Of a stretch of 64,000 nucleotides of DNA, positions 48,101 through 57,480 are shown in pieces. The stretch lies in assembly GCF_003609575.1 (NCBI RefSeq), contig NZ_MBTA01000003.1, positions 135,997-199,996 on the forward strand, read 5' to 3'. Position numbers and translations under genes: made by a program. This DNA comes from Pelobium manganitolerans. GTDB taxonomy: Bacteria; Bacteroidota; Bacteroidia; Sphingobacteriales; Sphingobacteriaceae. Every line of letters starts with the position of its first letter. Within the stretch, counting starts at the first letter, position 1. The notes beneath the pieces were generated by a model that saw nothing but the letters and a program-made list of their open reading frames with translations, was not told the DNA's origin and made no database searches.

Positions 48101-48851
48101 AATTGGAAGTTTGATAGCAGAATACAACGCTATGCTTGAAGCGCTGGAAGAAAACGCCAATAAACTGGCACAAAATGAACGTGAAACCGCTTGGCGCGAG
48201 ATGGCAAAACAGGTAGCGCACGAAATTAAAAATCCGCTTACGCCTTTGCGTTTGGGCATACAGATGCTGGACCGTGCCTGGCGCGAGAAGGACGAGCAGT
48301 TTGATGCCAAGTTCCAGAAGTTTAGCAAATCTTTTTTAGAACAGATTGATAGCTTAAGCCGTATTGCCTCGGAGTTTTCGAACTTTGCGAAAATGCCCGA
48401 GCTAAAGCTTGAGCGGGTTAATTTGCTGGAGGTAATTAATAAGGCGATTGAAGTTTTTAGCCAGATGGAGCACATCCAGATCAATTGCGACGAAGCAGCG
48501 TTAAGTAATTGTTTTATCCGGGCAGATAAAGACCAGCTCTTGCGCAGCTTCAATAACTTATTAAAAAATGCCATTGAGGCAGTGGCCGATGGAAAAGACG
48601 GTATAATTAATATCTCTGGGCAACAAGGAAACGGGAAGGTGGAAATCCGCTTGAGCGATAACGGATCTGGGATACCGGTAAATTCGCGGAGCAATATTTT
48701 TGTGCCAAATTTTACCACAAAAAGCTCTGGCACAGGTTTGGGCTTGGCCTTTGTAAAACAGGCAATTCAAAATATAAACGGAAATATCTATTTTACCACA
48801 GAAATTGATGTAGGCACCACATTCTACATCACTTTACCCGTGGTTAGCTGA
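45150..48851 (+). CDS. Very large multi-pass sensor histidine kinase (NtrY-like C-terminus)
   Basis: A TTG start at 45150 is inferred because the next residues form a hydrophobic N-terminus (KIRWLLFLVTLGLF) and no ATG precedes it. The 1,233-residue protein has an N-terminal anchor, an extracytoplasmic region to about residue 205, and a block of about eight membrane segments (about 210-470). A second and third extracytoplasmic region are separated by further membrane segments. A HAMP domain (about 953-1005), a HisKA domain with phosphoacceptor His1024 in QVAHEIKNPLTPLRLGIQML, and a HATPase (NLLKNAIEA, GTGLGLAFV) end the chain. No response regulator is adjacent. The stop overlaps the next start by one base. 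Ligand and partner are unknown. Confidence 0.85.
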   Translation: MKTSTKIRWLLFLVTLGLFATSLTARWASTQLIKLYDIADDISDRLAQKEKEVYRFLAQVQVGKLKDVVKDPQKASKILNHFSDRDIFFQIYQNNHLVFWSDAVISASNPKQFKEGASFENYSTASYEVIKKTDGDVVALFFIPIKSQLPFRNQYLNNDDSKDFVIRNAQIEIAGINDANVIDIKNKDGKYLFSIKKASQEYQIPYTGIEILMWAFGMFTLLLLINSVCKYYADSGYPLLAWLGLGIVLVILRYLGLAYHFPPALYSLHLFNPALFASNFYFPSFADLLLNVFFLLWFVAFAYSYKNRLFKPIKNKFIGLCIFIYSAFFIALLSFVYSDVFFGLVFNSNINFKVSNLINLNYLSFLGIFAVMVALLCYYLMIDLLVNLTVYIELTLKTKKIALLVLLLTFIAFTLSFHQSSVFYVLVFSLILISIKVNYQPSSDAFLPAIVLIAFIFATIVSLKLNAYETFKQQEIKKTLLLKISGDEDPNASIAFNELEKNIITDLYLSNLLTGKSENNTRLNAHISKYYLTDYLSKFDYKAYLYNQTDSLVSAGQQVDILKFKQQVENSALKVSNYFYKLNNTFGYQSYFAIIPIKKSGVHEGTLVLELNSKRLSENGAFPQLMQNGNVNQNAALSGYSYAFYQNRKLVSQNGFFIYDLINPFGQSALKKFMVLNKNGFEHLIYKPTTNTTVVVTSEASTFWRELASLSFFFIIFFVFALLVSSYKWLFIGFGSYTLNFGRLRRKILATNNKILYKTRIQVALVLAVVSSSLIIGIITFSYISIQYKQQQEDFIKSRIRTISDAFEDSVFSNSDYFTPQTGIEAFEQFSKLYNTDLNFYDVNGRLIYSTQYKIYAVGLAADRMNPTAYLNLKIKQKSEFIQDEAINQLKFTSAYMPIKNKKNNVIAYLGLPYFANQDDYNQKIGTFLNLLINIYVLVFVVIGFFAFVVANQITSPLSLIQESFSQARAGWHNTPIRWKRDDEIGSLIAEYNAMLEALEENANKLAQNERETAWREMAKQVAHEIKNPLTPLRLGIQMLDRAWREKDEQFDAKFQKFSKSFLEQIDSLSRIASEFSNFAKMPELKLERVNLLEVINKAIEVFSQMEHIQINCDEAALSNCFIRADKDQLLRSFNNLLKNAIEAVADGKDGIINISGQQGNGKVEIRLSDNGSGIPVNSRSNIFVPNFTTKSSGTGLGLAFVKQAIQNINGNIYFTTEIDVGTTFYITLPVVS

Positions 48852-51800
48852 TGGTAAATAAATGGATAATCGGTTTTGTGCTGTGTTTTGCATCGCTGGC
48901 CGCTTATGCACAACAAAACCCCAGTTTTGTTTTAAAAAAAATTGCCGTGGCAGATTCTGTACAGTTGGACACGCTCAGCATCTTGCCCAGCAGTTTTAAA
49001 ATAACTTCCGGTGCTTTGGCAATTAGCCCAACTTTTTATAACATCAACTTCGCATCTGCAAAATTAAAGTGGCTACAAAAGCCATCGGCAGATTCTGTTT
49101 GGGTTAGCTACCGCACCTTGCCCGTTTTGCTGGCTAAGCGCGTGTTCTATAAAGACCCAAAATTGTTGGAAGAAGAGGTGATTAACAACCGCCCCTACAT
49201 TTATCAGGTTAAAAAAGAGGAAAGCGGCATTTTCAATTTTGAAGGTTTTAACAAAAGTGGAAGCATCTCTCGGGGGATAAACTTTGGCAACAACCAAGAT
49301 TTAGCCGTGAATTCTAACTTGGTATTGCAACTATCCGGCAAAATAGGTAATGATATTGAACTTTTGGCGGCTATATCTGATGACAATTTGCCCATTCAGC
49401 CGGATGGCAATACCCAGCAGATTAATGATTTTGATAAAGTTTTTATCCAACTGAAACGCAAGGAAGCCACTTTAATCGCCGGCGATTATGAATTGCGCCG
49501 CCCCGATAGTTATTTTGCCAATTATTTTAAACGCACGCAAGGCATCAGCGCAAGCAATGTTTTTACGGATAAAAAAAACCGTAGCTACCAAAGCAGCCTA
49601 GCTTTGGCAGTGGCCAAAGGCCGATCTGCCCGCAACAGCTTCAACGGCATCGAGGGTAACCAAGGGCCATACCGCTTGCAAGGCAATAACGGCGAGCAGT
49701 ATATTATTGTTTTGTCGGGCACAGAGCGCGTTTTTATTGATGGCGTTTTGCAACTGCGCGGGCAAGACAATGATTACGTTATTGATTATAACACGGCCGA
49801 ACTTACTTTTACCACCAAACGGCTAATTACGCGCAACTCCAGAATTGTGGTAGAGTTTGAATATTCTGATAAAACCTACGCGCGCAGTTTGTACCAGTTT
49901 AACCAAGGTTTTCAATCAAAAAAGTTAAAACTGAATTTTAATTATTATAGCGAGCAAGACAATCCTAACAAACCTATTTTGCAGGATTTAAACGATGCGC
50001 AAAAGAACTTTTTGCAAGGCATTGGCAACAACATTAGTCAAGCGGTTTTCCCTAACGTGGATAGCGTTGCTTTTAATGAGAACGAAATTTTGTACCGCAA
50101 AACAGATTCTTTGGGCATTGCCGATGTTTATGTGTACAGCGTTGATCCGCAAGAGGCGAGGTATCGGGTTGGTTTTTCGTATGTTGGCAATAATAGTGGC
50201 AACTATCGCTTGGACGTAAACTCGGCCACAAACGGACGGGTCTATACTTTTATAGCGCCCCAAAACGGCATCCCGCAAGGAGATTATTCGCCGGTAACTT
50301 TATTGGTAACACCCAAAAAACAACAGCTAATTACGCTTAACGCGGATTATAAATTAAGCAAAAGGACTCAGTTTTTTACAGAAATAGGCTTTAGTGATAA
50401 CGATGTAAACCTTTTTTCTGATTTGCAAAATGGCCAGAACAAAGGTTTGGCTTATAAAGTTGTGGCCAAAGATGTACGCCTGCTAAGCGGAAACGACAGC
50501 ACGGGTTTAAAATTAAAAAGCAGTGCCAGTTACGAGTATGTGAACCAGCAATTTAAACCCTTAGAACGTTACCGCCCGGTAGAGTTCGACAGAGATTTTA
50601 ATATCAATACCGCGGCTTTGCCAACCGCTGATGAACATTGGGCAACTTTTAATTTGCAACTGTATAAATCGGATCAAAAAAATGTGGCTTACGGATTATC
50701 ACATTTTAATCGCGGAAGCTATTACCAGGGTTTGCAACAGGCTTTAGGAGCAAATTACCGCGTTAAAAATTTTGAGGGCAGTTATGCCGCTACGCTATTG
50801 CACAGCAATTCTTTAGCAAACGATGGGCAGTTTTATCGGCAAGCTTTTACGCTGAAAAAGCGGTTCAAATATTTTGAAGCAGGTTTCAATTTTAATGAAG
50901 AAAACAACCAGACCAAAAGCGAGCTTACGGATACCTTAACTTTGCAATCCTTTGCTTTTAGGGCTTACGAATATTTTGTGAAATCGGCAGATACGGCTAA
51001 ACGCGCATTCTTGCTCTCTTACAACCAAAGGTTTGATCAGTTGCCCAACGGAACTGCGTTGCAAGATTTTTCTAAGGCCAACACCTTTGCCGGAAATTTG
51101 ATGCTTGCCAAAAATGCCAATTCCAATTTAGCGTTGAATGCCACCTACCGAACACTTACTTACCTAAATACCGACACGTTAAATAAAAACGAAGAAACCT
51201 TGCTGGCGCGGATTGATTATAATTTTAATGGCTTAAAAGGTTTGTTGAGTTTGCAGTCGTTTTACGAATTGGGTACGGGGCAAGAACCTAAACGCGAGTT
51301 TGTTTATCTGGAAGTGGCGGCGTCGCAAGGTGTTTACGCGTGGATAGATTATAACAACAATGGGGTAAAGGAACTGAATGAGTTTGAGGTTTCAAAATAT
51401 CCGGACCAAGCAAAATATATTAAAGTTTATAGGCCAAATAACCAGTTTGTAAAGTCGAATTTTACCAATATTAACCAAACCATCACTTTAAACCCAGCCC
51501 GCATTTTGCGCGATAAGGAAGCAAGCTGGGCAAAGTTGCTCGCTAAATTTTCTAACGTCACTTCGTTACGGATCAATAAAAAGTTGTTGAGCGGAAACGG
51601 CCTGGTGCTTAACCCCTACCAAACGAATATCAGCGAAGCCGATTTAATTTCGCAAAGTTCGTTTATAAGAAGTACGTTGTTTTTTAACCGCAGCAGCCCA
51701 AAGTTTGGGTTAGATTTAGGTACGCAGCGTTTGGCCAGTAAGCAATTGCTCACCAATGGTTTCGACAGCAGGAGCGGAGAGGAGCAGAATTTGCGTATAA

Positions 51801-52300
51801 GATGGAATTTTGTGCGCAAAACCAATTTCAACCTTAACCTGCGCAAGGGCGATAAAGTGTATAGCTCGCAACTATTTAGTGAGCGTAATTATCAGATAGG
51901 TTTTTGGGAGCTGGAACCAGAGCTGGGCTACCAGTTTAATGTGAATTTAAAAAGCGCGGTTAAAGCCAGTTTTAAGCAACAGCAAAATGCAAAGGCTTTA
52001 GGTGGCGAAGAAACGTTTAACAGCCGTTTAGGCGCCGAGTTGCGTTATAACTTGGTGAAACAAGGCACGCTAACATCGCAGTTTAGTTTTATCAACAACA
52101 GTTTTAAAGGCGCCAACAACACATCTATTGCTTATGAGCTTTTGGATGGTTTGCAACCGGGCAAAAATTTAACATGGTCTTTGGGTTTCCAGCGCACCAT
52201 ATCTAACGGCATCCAGCTCAACTTTTCTTACGAGGGCCGAAAATCTGCTTCCGTAAAAGCTATACATACCGGTGGGGTGCAGGTGAGGGCTTATTTTTGA
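48851..52300 (+). CDS. Large uncharacterised outer-membrane beta-barrel protein
   Basis: The 1,149-residue protein has a signal peptide (ending AYAQ, about residue 21), a long N-terminal domain (30-400) and a C-terminal half of alternating aromatic strands (RVKNFEGSYAATLLHSNS, FSYEGRKS) ending VQVRAYF, which looks like a membrane-barrel closing strand. One segment (VFIDGVLQLRGQDNDYVIDY, then NTAELTFTTKRL) resembles a module seen in several large secreted or outer-membrane proteins of the phylum. I do not recognise a named family. It is translationally coupled to the histidine kinase (stop/start overlap of one base), so the two likely work together. Confidence 0.7.
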   Translation: MVNKWIIGFVLCFASLAAYAQQNPSFVLKKIAVADSVQLDTLSILPSSFKITSGALAISPTFYNINFASAKLKWLQKPSADSVWVSYRTLPVLLAKRVFYKDPKLLEEEVINNRPYIYQVKKEESGIFNFEGFNKSGSISRGINFGNNQDLAVNSNLVLQLSGKIGNDIELLAAISDDNLPIQPDGNTQQINDFDKVFIQLKRKEATLIAGDYELRRPDSYFANYFKRTQGISASNVFTDKKNRSYQSSLALAVAKGRSARNSFNGIEGNQGPYRLQGNNGEQYIIVLSGTERVFIDGVLQLRGQDNDYVIDYNTAELTFTTKRLITRNSRIVVEFEYSDKTYARSLYQFNQGFQSKKLKLNFNYYSEQDNPNKPILQDLNDAQKNFLQGIGNNISQAVFPNVDSVAFNENEILYRKTDSLGIADVYVYSVDPQEARYRVGFSYVGNNSGNYRLDVNSATNGRVYTFIAPQNGIPQGDYSPVTLLVTPKKQQLITLNADYKLSKRTQFFTEIGFSDNDVNLFSDLQNGQNKGLAYKVVAKDVRLLSGNDSTGLKLKSSASYEYVNQQFKPLERYRPVEFDRDFNINTAALPTADEHWATFNLQLYKSDQKNVAYGLSHFNRGSYYQGLQQALGANYRVKNFEGSYAATLLHSNSLANDGQFYRQAFTLKKRFKYFEAGFNFNEENNQTKSELTDTLTLQSFAFRAYEYFVKSADTAKRAFLLSYNQRFDQLPNGTALQDFSKANTFAGNLMLAKNANSNLALNATYRTLTYLNTDTLNKNEETLLARIDYNFNGLKGLLSLQSFYELGTGQEPKREFVYLEVAASQGVYAWIDYNNNGVKELNEFEVSKYPDQAKYIKVYRPNNQFVKSNFTNINQTITLNPARILRDKEASWAKLLAKFSNVTSLRINKKLLSGNGLVLNPYQTNISEADLISQSSFIRSTLFFNRSSPKFGLDLGTQRLASKQLLTNGFDSRSGEEQNLRIRWNFVRKTNFNLNLRKGDKVYSSQLFSERNYQIGFWELEPELGYQFNVNLKSAVKASFKQQQNAKALGGEETFNSRLGAELRYNLVKQGTLTSQFSFINNSFKGANNTSIAYELLDGLQPGKNLTWSLGFQRTISNGIQLNFSYEGRKSASVKAIHTGGVQVRAYF

Positions 52301-52324
52301 TTGTGTGTAGGAGACAAAACGCAA

Positions 52325-52353
52325 AAAAACCTGCTTTTTAGGGCAGGTTTTCG
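52325..52353. terminator. Bidirectional terminator between convergent genes
   Basis: AAACCTGC pairs with GCAGGTTT (52343-52350) around an 8-nt loop. Read on the minus strand it ends in a longer T-run, so it most likely serves the coiled-coil gene, and the outer-membrane gene from the other side. Confidence 0.65.
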
Positions 52354-52372
52354 GTATCTGATTTTTTTGTTT

Positions 52373-53278
52373 TTATTTTAAATTGAAAGTGCCACGTCCC
52401 ATGGTATAACCATCGGCGTACAAAATTACCGTGTAGTTGCCGGGCTCAAAAGGGTTGCGGTTTACCCAATCTAAAGTGAATATTTTAGCTTCGCCGTTAA
52501 ATTCAATCGCGGTTTTGTAGGTGTACTGCAAAGTTTGGTCGTTAGCCATAAAGGTACCGCCCTCGCCAATGATTAAGTTACCGGCCGGGTCCAAAACACG
52601 CATGTAAATATCATGAGTGCCTTTTTCTGCAATTGGGTTGGTGTTTATTGCAAATTGTACCTTAATTTTTTGAGCCGTATTGGCACGAGTAACGTTAGTT
52701 TCGCGGCCGTTGTTTTTTATACGGAAAGCCACAATATCAACAGATGAGGTTTTTAAGGCAGCACCGGCTTTTACACGTACATTTAACGAGTCGTTACTGC
52801 GGCTCAGCTTATCTGCCAGCTGTGTTACATTGCTCACCGTAGTTTTTAGGCTGTCGCGTTCGCCTGCTAACTCTTGGTTTTTCTTAGTTAAGTCATCAAT
52901 ATCTTTGGCGTATTTGGTAACAAAGTAGCGTAGCTGTTTTACATCTTCTTTAGCACGGGCAAGTTCGCCGGCGGTAAGTTTGCCTTTGCTCAAGGCCTCT
53001 CTTAATTGCGCAATTTTTGCTTTTAGCTCTTCGTCTTTTAGCTTTAGCTCGTCAGACAGTTCGCCGGTAGCGCTGGTTGCCTGCTCAAGTTCTGCTTCCA
53101 GCTTTTCAAGCTCTGTTTGTAAAGCGGTTTTCTCATCGCTAACGGTTACAATACGTTGGTCCGATTTGTTTTTTTGAAAGTAGAGGTAAACGTTGGTCCC
53201 CAATAAAGCCACAATAACTGCAATAAGGAAATAAATTTTATTGGTGTCCTTTTTCTTTTTTTGCTCTTGACTGTCCAT
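52373..53278 (-). CDS. Membrane-anchored coiled-coil protein, uncharacterised
   Basis: The 301-residue protein has a charged N-terminus (MDSQEQKKKKDTNK), one membrane segment (about 16-36, IYFLIAVIVALLGTNVYLYF), a long coiled coil (about 45-170, many Glu/Lys/Leu heptads) and a C-terminal beta-rich domain (185-301; AINTNPIAEKGTHDIYMRVLDPAGN). The C-terminal domain should face the periplasm. This architecture is conserved in Bacteroidota but has no established function. It sits convergent with the outer-membrane gene, so a link to it is not implied by operon structure. Confidence 0.7.
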   Translation of the reverse strand: MDSQEQKKKKDTNKIYFLIAVIVALLGTNVYLYFQKNKSDQRIVTVSDEKTALQTELEKLEAELEQATSATGELSDELKLKDEELKAKIAQLREALSKGKLTAGELARAKEDVKQLRYFVTKYAKDIDDLTKKNQELAGERDSLKTTVSNVTQLADKLSRSNDSLNVRVKAGAALKTSSVDIVAFRIKNNGRETNVTRANTAQKIKVQFAINTNPIAEKGTHDIYMRVLDPAGNLIIGEGGTFMANDQTLQYTYKTAIEFNGEAKIFTLDWVNRNPFEPGNYTVILYADGYTMGRGTFNLK

Positions 53279-53426
53279 TTTTTGTGTGTGATCTATTTGC
53301 CCAAATAAACAAAAATTGTTCCACTAAACTCACTAATTTATTTATAAATTGTCGTCGATACAATTAAATTATTAAACGAAGTTTTAATGTAAATCATATA
53401 CAAACCTGTTTAAGCTTTAATTTTTT

Positions 53427-53434
53427 TAGCTTTG
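53427..53434 (+). promoter_or_regulatory. -7 promoter element of ruvX
   Basis: TAGCTTTG at 53427-53434, the same octamer as at sucD, is a perfect TAnnTTTG 20 nt before the ATG at 53455. A clear -33 TTTG is missing. Confidence 0.5.
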
Positions 53435-53454
53435 CGCGATATAAAATCCAAATT

Positions 53455-53877
53455 ATGGGCAGATTAATGGCTTTTGATGTAGGCACAAAAAGATTAGGGA
53501 TAGCCGTTACGGACCCCCTGAAGATGTTTGCAACTGCGTTGGAAACCATCCACCCAAAAGATTTGGAAAGCTATTTAAAAAAATACCTGCAAACACAAGA
53601 GGTAGAGATCTTTATAGTTGGCGAACCCAAGCAAATGAACGGCACTCCGTCCGAATCTATCCAACATGTTAAAGGTTTTGTCACTCTACTTAAAAAGCAC
53701 TTTCCGGATATTCCAGTAGTTATGATGGATGAACGTTTTACCTCTAAAATGGCATCGGCTGCCATCGCGCAAAGCGGCTTAAAGCGCAGCGACCGGCAAA
53801 ATAAAGCGTTGGTAGATAGCGTAGCAGCCACCATCATCCTACAATCGTACCTGGAAAAACTGAGCTTAGGCTTCTGA
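53455..53877 (+). CDS. ruvX: Putative pre-16S rRNA nuclease / YqgF-RuvX family
   Basis: The 140-residue protein has the usual length and an RNase H-like fold. Seen are the N-terminal GRLMAFDVGTKRLGIAVTDP with the metal-binding Asp, the IVGEPKQMNGTPSE segment, and the VVMMDERFTSKMASAAIA and VDSVAATIILQSYLE motifs. The family (YqgF, RuvX) acts in 16S rRNA 5' maturation and was first linked to Holliday junction resolution. The stop codon directly abuts the stop of the convergent kbl gene with no gap. Confidence 0.9.
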   Translation: MGRLMAFDVGTKRLGIAVTDPLKMFATALETIHPKDLESYLKKYLQTQEVEIFIVGEPKQMNGTPSESIQHVKGFVTLLKKHFPDIPVVMMDERFTSKMASAAIAQSGLKRSDRQNKALVDSVAATIILQSYLEKLSLGF

Positions 53878-55068
53878 TTATTTAAGAACGCCCAGCTGTC
53901 GGCCTATTTTCACAAAAGCTTGGATGGCTTTTTCCAAATGCTCCTGCTCATGCGCTGCAGACAGTTGCACCCTTATGCGAGCTTGCCCTTTTGCCACCAC
54001 CGGATAATAAAAGCCGATAACATAAATTCCTTCGTCCAGCATTTTAGAGGCAAAATCTTGCGCTAGCTTCGCATCATAAAGCATCACGGGCACAATAGGA
54101 TGTTTGCCGGGTTTAATATCAAAACCGGCTTCAGCCATTTTTTGCCTAAAATATTGCGCATTACGCTCCAGCTTGTCTTTTAAGGTGCTACTTTGCCTCA
54201 ATAAATCCAAAACTTTGATAGATGCACCTACAATAGCGGGCGCAAGCGTATTCGAAAACAGGTAGGGGCGCGAGCGTTGCCTTAGCAGCGCTACAATTTC
54301 TTTTCGTGCGGCGGTAAAGCCCCCAGAAGCGCCGCCCAGTGCTTTGCCTAAAGTTCCGGTAATGATATCCACGCGGTCCATCACCTCGCAATATTCGTGC
54401 GTCCCCCTGCCGGTTTTTCCCAAAACGCCGGTGCTGTGCGAATCGTCGACCATTACTAAAGCCTCGTAACGGTCTGCCAAATCACAAATCCTGTCCAATC
54501 GGGCAATGGTACCGTCCATAGAAAAAACACCGTCGGTCACTATAATCCGGTGCCGTGCGCCAGTGGCCGCTTGCAGTTGTGCTTCCAAATCTAACATATC
54601 GTTATGCTTGTACCTTAGGCGCTGCGCTTTGCATAATCGCACACCATCGATAATGGAAGCATGGTTAAGCTCATCGGATATAATGGCGTCTTGTGCATCA
54701 AACAATGGTTCAAAAACACCCCCGTTTGCGTCAAATGCAGCAGCGTATAAAATGCAGTCCTCCATGCCTAAAAAATCGGCTAGCTTTTGTTCCAGTTCTT
54801 TATGGATGTCTTGCGTACCGCAGATAAACCGCACCGATGCCATTCCAAAGCCCCGTTGGGCTATCGCATCTTTTGCTGCTTGGCAAACTTGTGGGTGTGC
54901 AGCTAGGCCCAAATAATTATTGGCACAAAAATTAATAACCTCTAAACCGTTGTTAACTTTAACCTGGGCGCTTTGCTTGCTAGTAATAATTCGCTCTTGT
55001 TTGTACAATCCGGCGAGTTTTATATCGTTAAGTTCTTTTTCTAGAACAGGTTTTAAAGTTTTATACAT
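53878..55068 (-). CDS. kbl: 2-amino-3-ketobutyrate CoA ligase (glycine C-acetyltransferase)
   Basis: The 396-residue pyridoxal-phosphate enzyme is the usual length of Kbl, which cleaves 2-amino-3-ketobutyrate with CoA into glycine and acetyl-CoA in threonine degradation. The Schiff-base Lys242 lies in [24 protein letters not shown] and the [10 protein letters not shown] stretch are family hallmarks. No threonine dehydrogenase is adjacent. Other AONS-family enzymes (BioF, KBL, ALAS) share the fold; the sequence fits Kbl best. It is convergent with ruvX. Confidence 0.9.
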   Translation of the reverse strand: MYKTLKPVLEKELNDIKLAGLYKQERIITSKQSAQVKVNNGLEVINFCANNYLGLAAHPQVCQAAKDAIAQRGFGMASVRFICGTQDIHKELEQKLADFLGMEDCILYAAAFDANGGVFEPLFDAQDAIISDELNHASIIDGVRLCKAQRLRYKHNDMLDLEAQLQAATGARHRIIVTDGVFSMDGTIARLDRICDLADRYEALVMVDDSHSTGVLGKTGRGTHEYCEVMDRVDIITGTLGKALGGASGGFTAARKEIVALLRQRSRPYLFSNTLAPAIVGASIKVLDLLRQSSTLKDKLERNAQYFRQKMAEAGFDIKPGKHPIVPVMLYDAKLAQDFASKMLDEGIYVIGFYYPVVAKGQARIRVQLSAAHEQEHLEKAIQAFVKIGRQLGVLK

Positions 55069-55117
55069 ATTATTGGTTTTTGCTGGTGATAAACTAAAAT
55101 TAGGTATTCCATTTTTG

Positions 55118-57337
55118 ATGAGAGAATTAGGGCGTGTAAAGCATCAATTTTTTACAAACAAAGTTTGCCGTTTTATGGGCGGTTTTTTGGTTTGCTTTGT
55201 GCTTTTGGACATTAATTCTAACTGCTTTGCTCGCACATTTTCTACGCCAAAAGATTCGGTAAATTGGTTAAACCAGTTTATGGCAGATGTAATTAAACTG
55301 CAAAAAACCAGACGTAAACTGTCTTTTACCAACGATGCCTATATCAAAAACCACTTGATGCTGGACCACGGGCCAAAAAGAATTTTCGGGAAAAGCATTA
55401 AATATTACAGCGGTATCAATAACAATCAGCTGGTTTGGTTAAACGAATCTTTCTCTCGGTTGCATTATGATAAAGATATAGGTTATAAAGAACGCGTAAA
55501 TGCCACAAAAAGTTACGGCAAATATCCGTCTTGGGAGTTCAAAAGCGCGGCGCAACTTAGCTTAAATTTTAGTCAGGATTTGGTGAGGCTCGAATCGTTA
55601 AGCGATAAAAGCTTTGTATCGCCCTTGGCCCAAAATGCCATGCGTTATTACCAGTACAATTTGGTAAGTAAAAATGCAAAAGAGCTTACCGTTGAGGTGG
55701 TGCCAAAGCATCGTTTTTCGCCTACGTTTAGTGGTTACCTCACCTTTAACATTAACAATTGCGCCTTAAGATACCTGGATTTAAAAATCAGTGGCGATAA
55801 GGGCATCAACTTTATTGATACTTTACAGGTAGTGCAAGATTATGGCCGCGAAGATATTGTACCCTTTTATACCTTGCTGAAATACAAAGGCGATGTGTTG
55901 AAATTTTATTTTTCGGGAAGCAGCCAGGCTGTATTTAGCGACAATACCGGCAAACCTGATTTTTTCAAGGATTTTAAACCTGCCGAGGTGGTGCAAGACG
56001 ATAATTCGGCATCGCATTCCGGCGTTCTAAAGCTTCACCGGAAAGTGCCTTTAACTTTACAAGAACGGTTGTCTTACGAACATCAGGACTCTTTGAACAT
56101 AAGGCGAAAAGAAAGGCCTATTGTAGATTCTTTGGAAAACCTAGCACCGCGCTTAAATATTTTGCCGCTTTTATTTAGCGAGAAAATTTACACCAGCTTA
56201 AATAAAAGACGCGCAATTGTTTTAGATCCCATTGTACCGGCTTTCTTTTTTAACACCGTAGAAGGCTTCGGTATCAATTACGGTGTATCATTTTTTAAAT
56301 TTAACCAAAACAACACCAGCTGGTCGGTTTCGCCGCGCTTGCGCTACAGCTTTGATAATAAAGAGCTTAACTCGGATTTATCTGCCTCTTGGTATTACAA
56401 ACCTAAAAAACGGGGAACGCTCAATTTTAGCATAGGCAGCACTTATATGGATTTAAACCCCAACGGCAGCTTAACCACGCTGCAAAACACGCTGAACACT
56501 TTGTTTTTTGAGCAGAATTTTATGAAGCTTTATCGCAAGGAGTATGTAAGCACCGGCATAGGGCGAGAGTTGGTGGGCAATTTATACCTTTCGGTAGGTA
56601 CAGAGTTGGCGCGTAACTACTCGGTAACCAATACCAAAGATTTTGTTTTTAGGGATATTAAAGAACGCAATTTTAGCTCAAACAACCCGATTTCGCCCAG
56701 CGAAGAAGATAAGCTTTTTCCGGTTTATAACTCTTTTTACTTCAACTCGTCGCTCATTTACACACTTAAACAGCCTTATATTACTAAAGATGGCGTTAAA
56801 ATTTACAAACTGCCGCAGGGGCCACGTTTTGTGCTGAGCTTTAAAAAGGGTATTTCCGGTGTGCTTAATTCACAGTCGGATTATACCTACGGCGAGGTAG
56901 AGATTCAGCAAGAAAAATTAGATATGGGTTTGTGGGGTTATGGTTCATATTCGGTTTCGGCCGGTAAATTTTATAATGCGCGCAGTATTTATTATCCCGA
57001 GTGGAGGCACTTTAGCGGTAACTTGGCTTTAATTTTTAACCCCGGTTTGCGAAGCTTTCACCTGCTAAACTTTTATACCTACAGTACCAACCGTTACTTT
57101 TACGAGGGCCACTTTGAACATAATTTCAACCAATTTTTCTCTAACCGTGTGCCCTTATTGCGCAAGTTAAAGTTACAAGAACTGCTGGGTGGCGCCTATT
57201 TGTACCAGCCAGAAAAAGGGAATTATTTTGAAATGTATGTAGGCTTAAAAAGAGTGGTTTTCCGCGCCGATTATGCAGTAGCCTTTGATAAACGCGGCGT
57301 GCTGAACCAAGGGTTTAAAATATCTTATAATTTTTGA
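55118..57337 (+). CDS. DUF5686-family outer-membrane protein
   Basis: The start is set at ATG 55118 ([12 protein letters not shown]), since an upstream in-frame extension would overlap the kbl coding region antisense; 55175 is an alternative. The product of about 739 residues has a short hydrophobic export segment ([18 protein letters not shown]), a beta-rich N-terminal domain, and a C-terminal beta-barrel with DUF5686-typical phrases ([55 protein letters not shown]). The family often carries an N-terminal carboxypeptidase-regulatory domain, which is absent here. The function is unknown. Confidence 0.78.
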   Translation: MRELGRVKHQFFTNKVCRFMGGFLVCFVLLDINSNCFARTFSTPKDSVNWLNQFMADVIKLQKTRRKLSFTNDAYIKNHLMLDHGPKRIFGKSIKYYSGINNNQLVWLNESFSRLHYDKDIGYKERVNATKSYGKYPSWEFKSAAQLSLNFSQDLVRLESLSDKSFVSPLAQNAMRYYQYNLVSKNAKELTVEVVPKHRFSPTFSGYLTFNINNCALRYLDLKISGDKGINFIDTLQVVQDYGREDIVPFYTLLKYKGDVLKFYFSGSSQAVFSDNTGKPDFFKDFKPAEVVQDDNSASHSGVLKLHRKVPLTLQERLSYEHQDSLNIRRKERPIVDSLENLAPRLNILPLLFSEKIYTSLNKRRAIVLDPIVPAFFFNTVEGFGINYGVSFFKFNQNNTSWSVSPRLRYSFDNKELNSDLSASWYYKPKKRGTLNFSIGSTYMDLNPNGSLTTLQNTLNTLFFEQNFMKLYRKEYVSTGIGRELVGNLYLSVGTELARNYSVTNTKDFVFRDIKERNFSSNNPISPSEEDKLFPVYNSFYFNSSLIYTLKQPYITKDGVKIYKLPQGPRFVLSFKKGISGVLNSQSDYTYGEVEIQQEKLDMGLWGYGSYSVSAGKFYNARSIYYPEWRHFSGNLALIFNPGLRSFHLLNFYTYSTNRYFYEGHFEHNFNQFFSNRVPLLRKLKLQELLGGAYLYQPEKGNYFEMYVGLKRVVFRADYAVAFDKRGVLNQGFKISYNF

Positions 57338-57350
57338 TTTAGTAACGAGA

Positions 57351-57480
57351 TGTTAGTAGCAAGTAACAAGTATCAAGACGTTAGTATCAAGTCGCCCGTT
57401 CACCATCAACCACCGCCCATTAACCATCGCCCATCGTCCATCGTCCATGGACTATTGACTATTAACCATCGCCCATTCAC
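57351..57480. repeat. Low-complexity intergenic repeat block
   Basis: Two repeat types lie back to back. The first contains near-copies of TTAGTANCAAGT (57353-57392). The second is a run of CCATC/CCATT units (57400-57478) such as CCATCGCCC and CCATCGTCC. Both resemble dispersed intergenic repeats common in Bacteroidota. No gene is present. Confidence 0.6.

Noticed and set aside
54920-55117. N-terminal extension of the DUF5686 gene starting [10 protein letters not shown]
   Set aside because: It would overlap kbl antisense and place two hydrophobic segments before the export signal; the ATG at 55118 gives a normal N-terminus.
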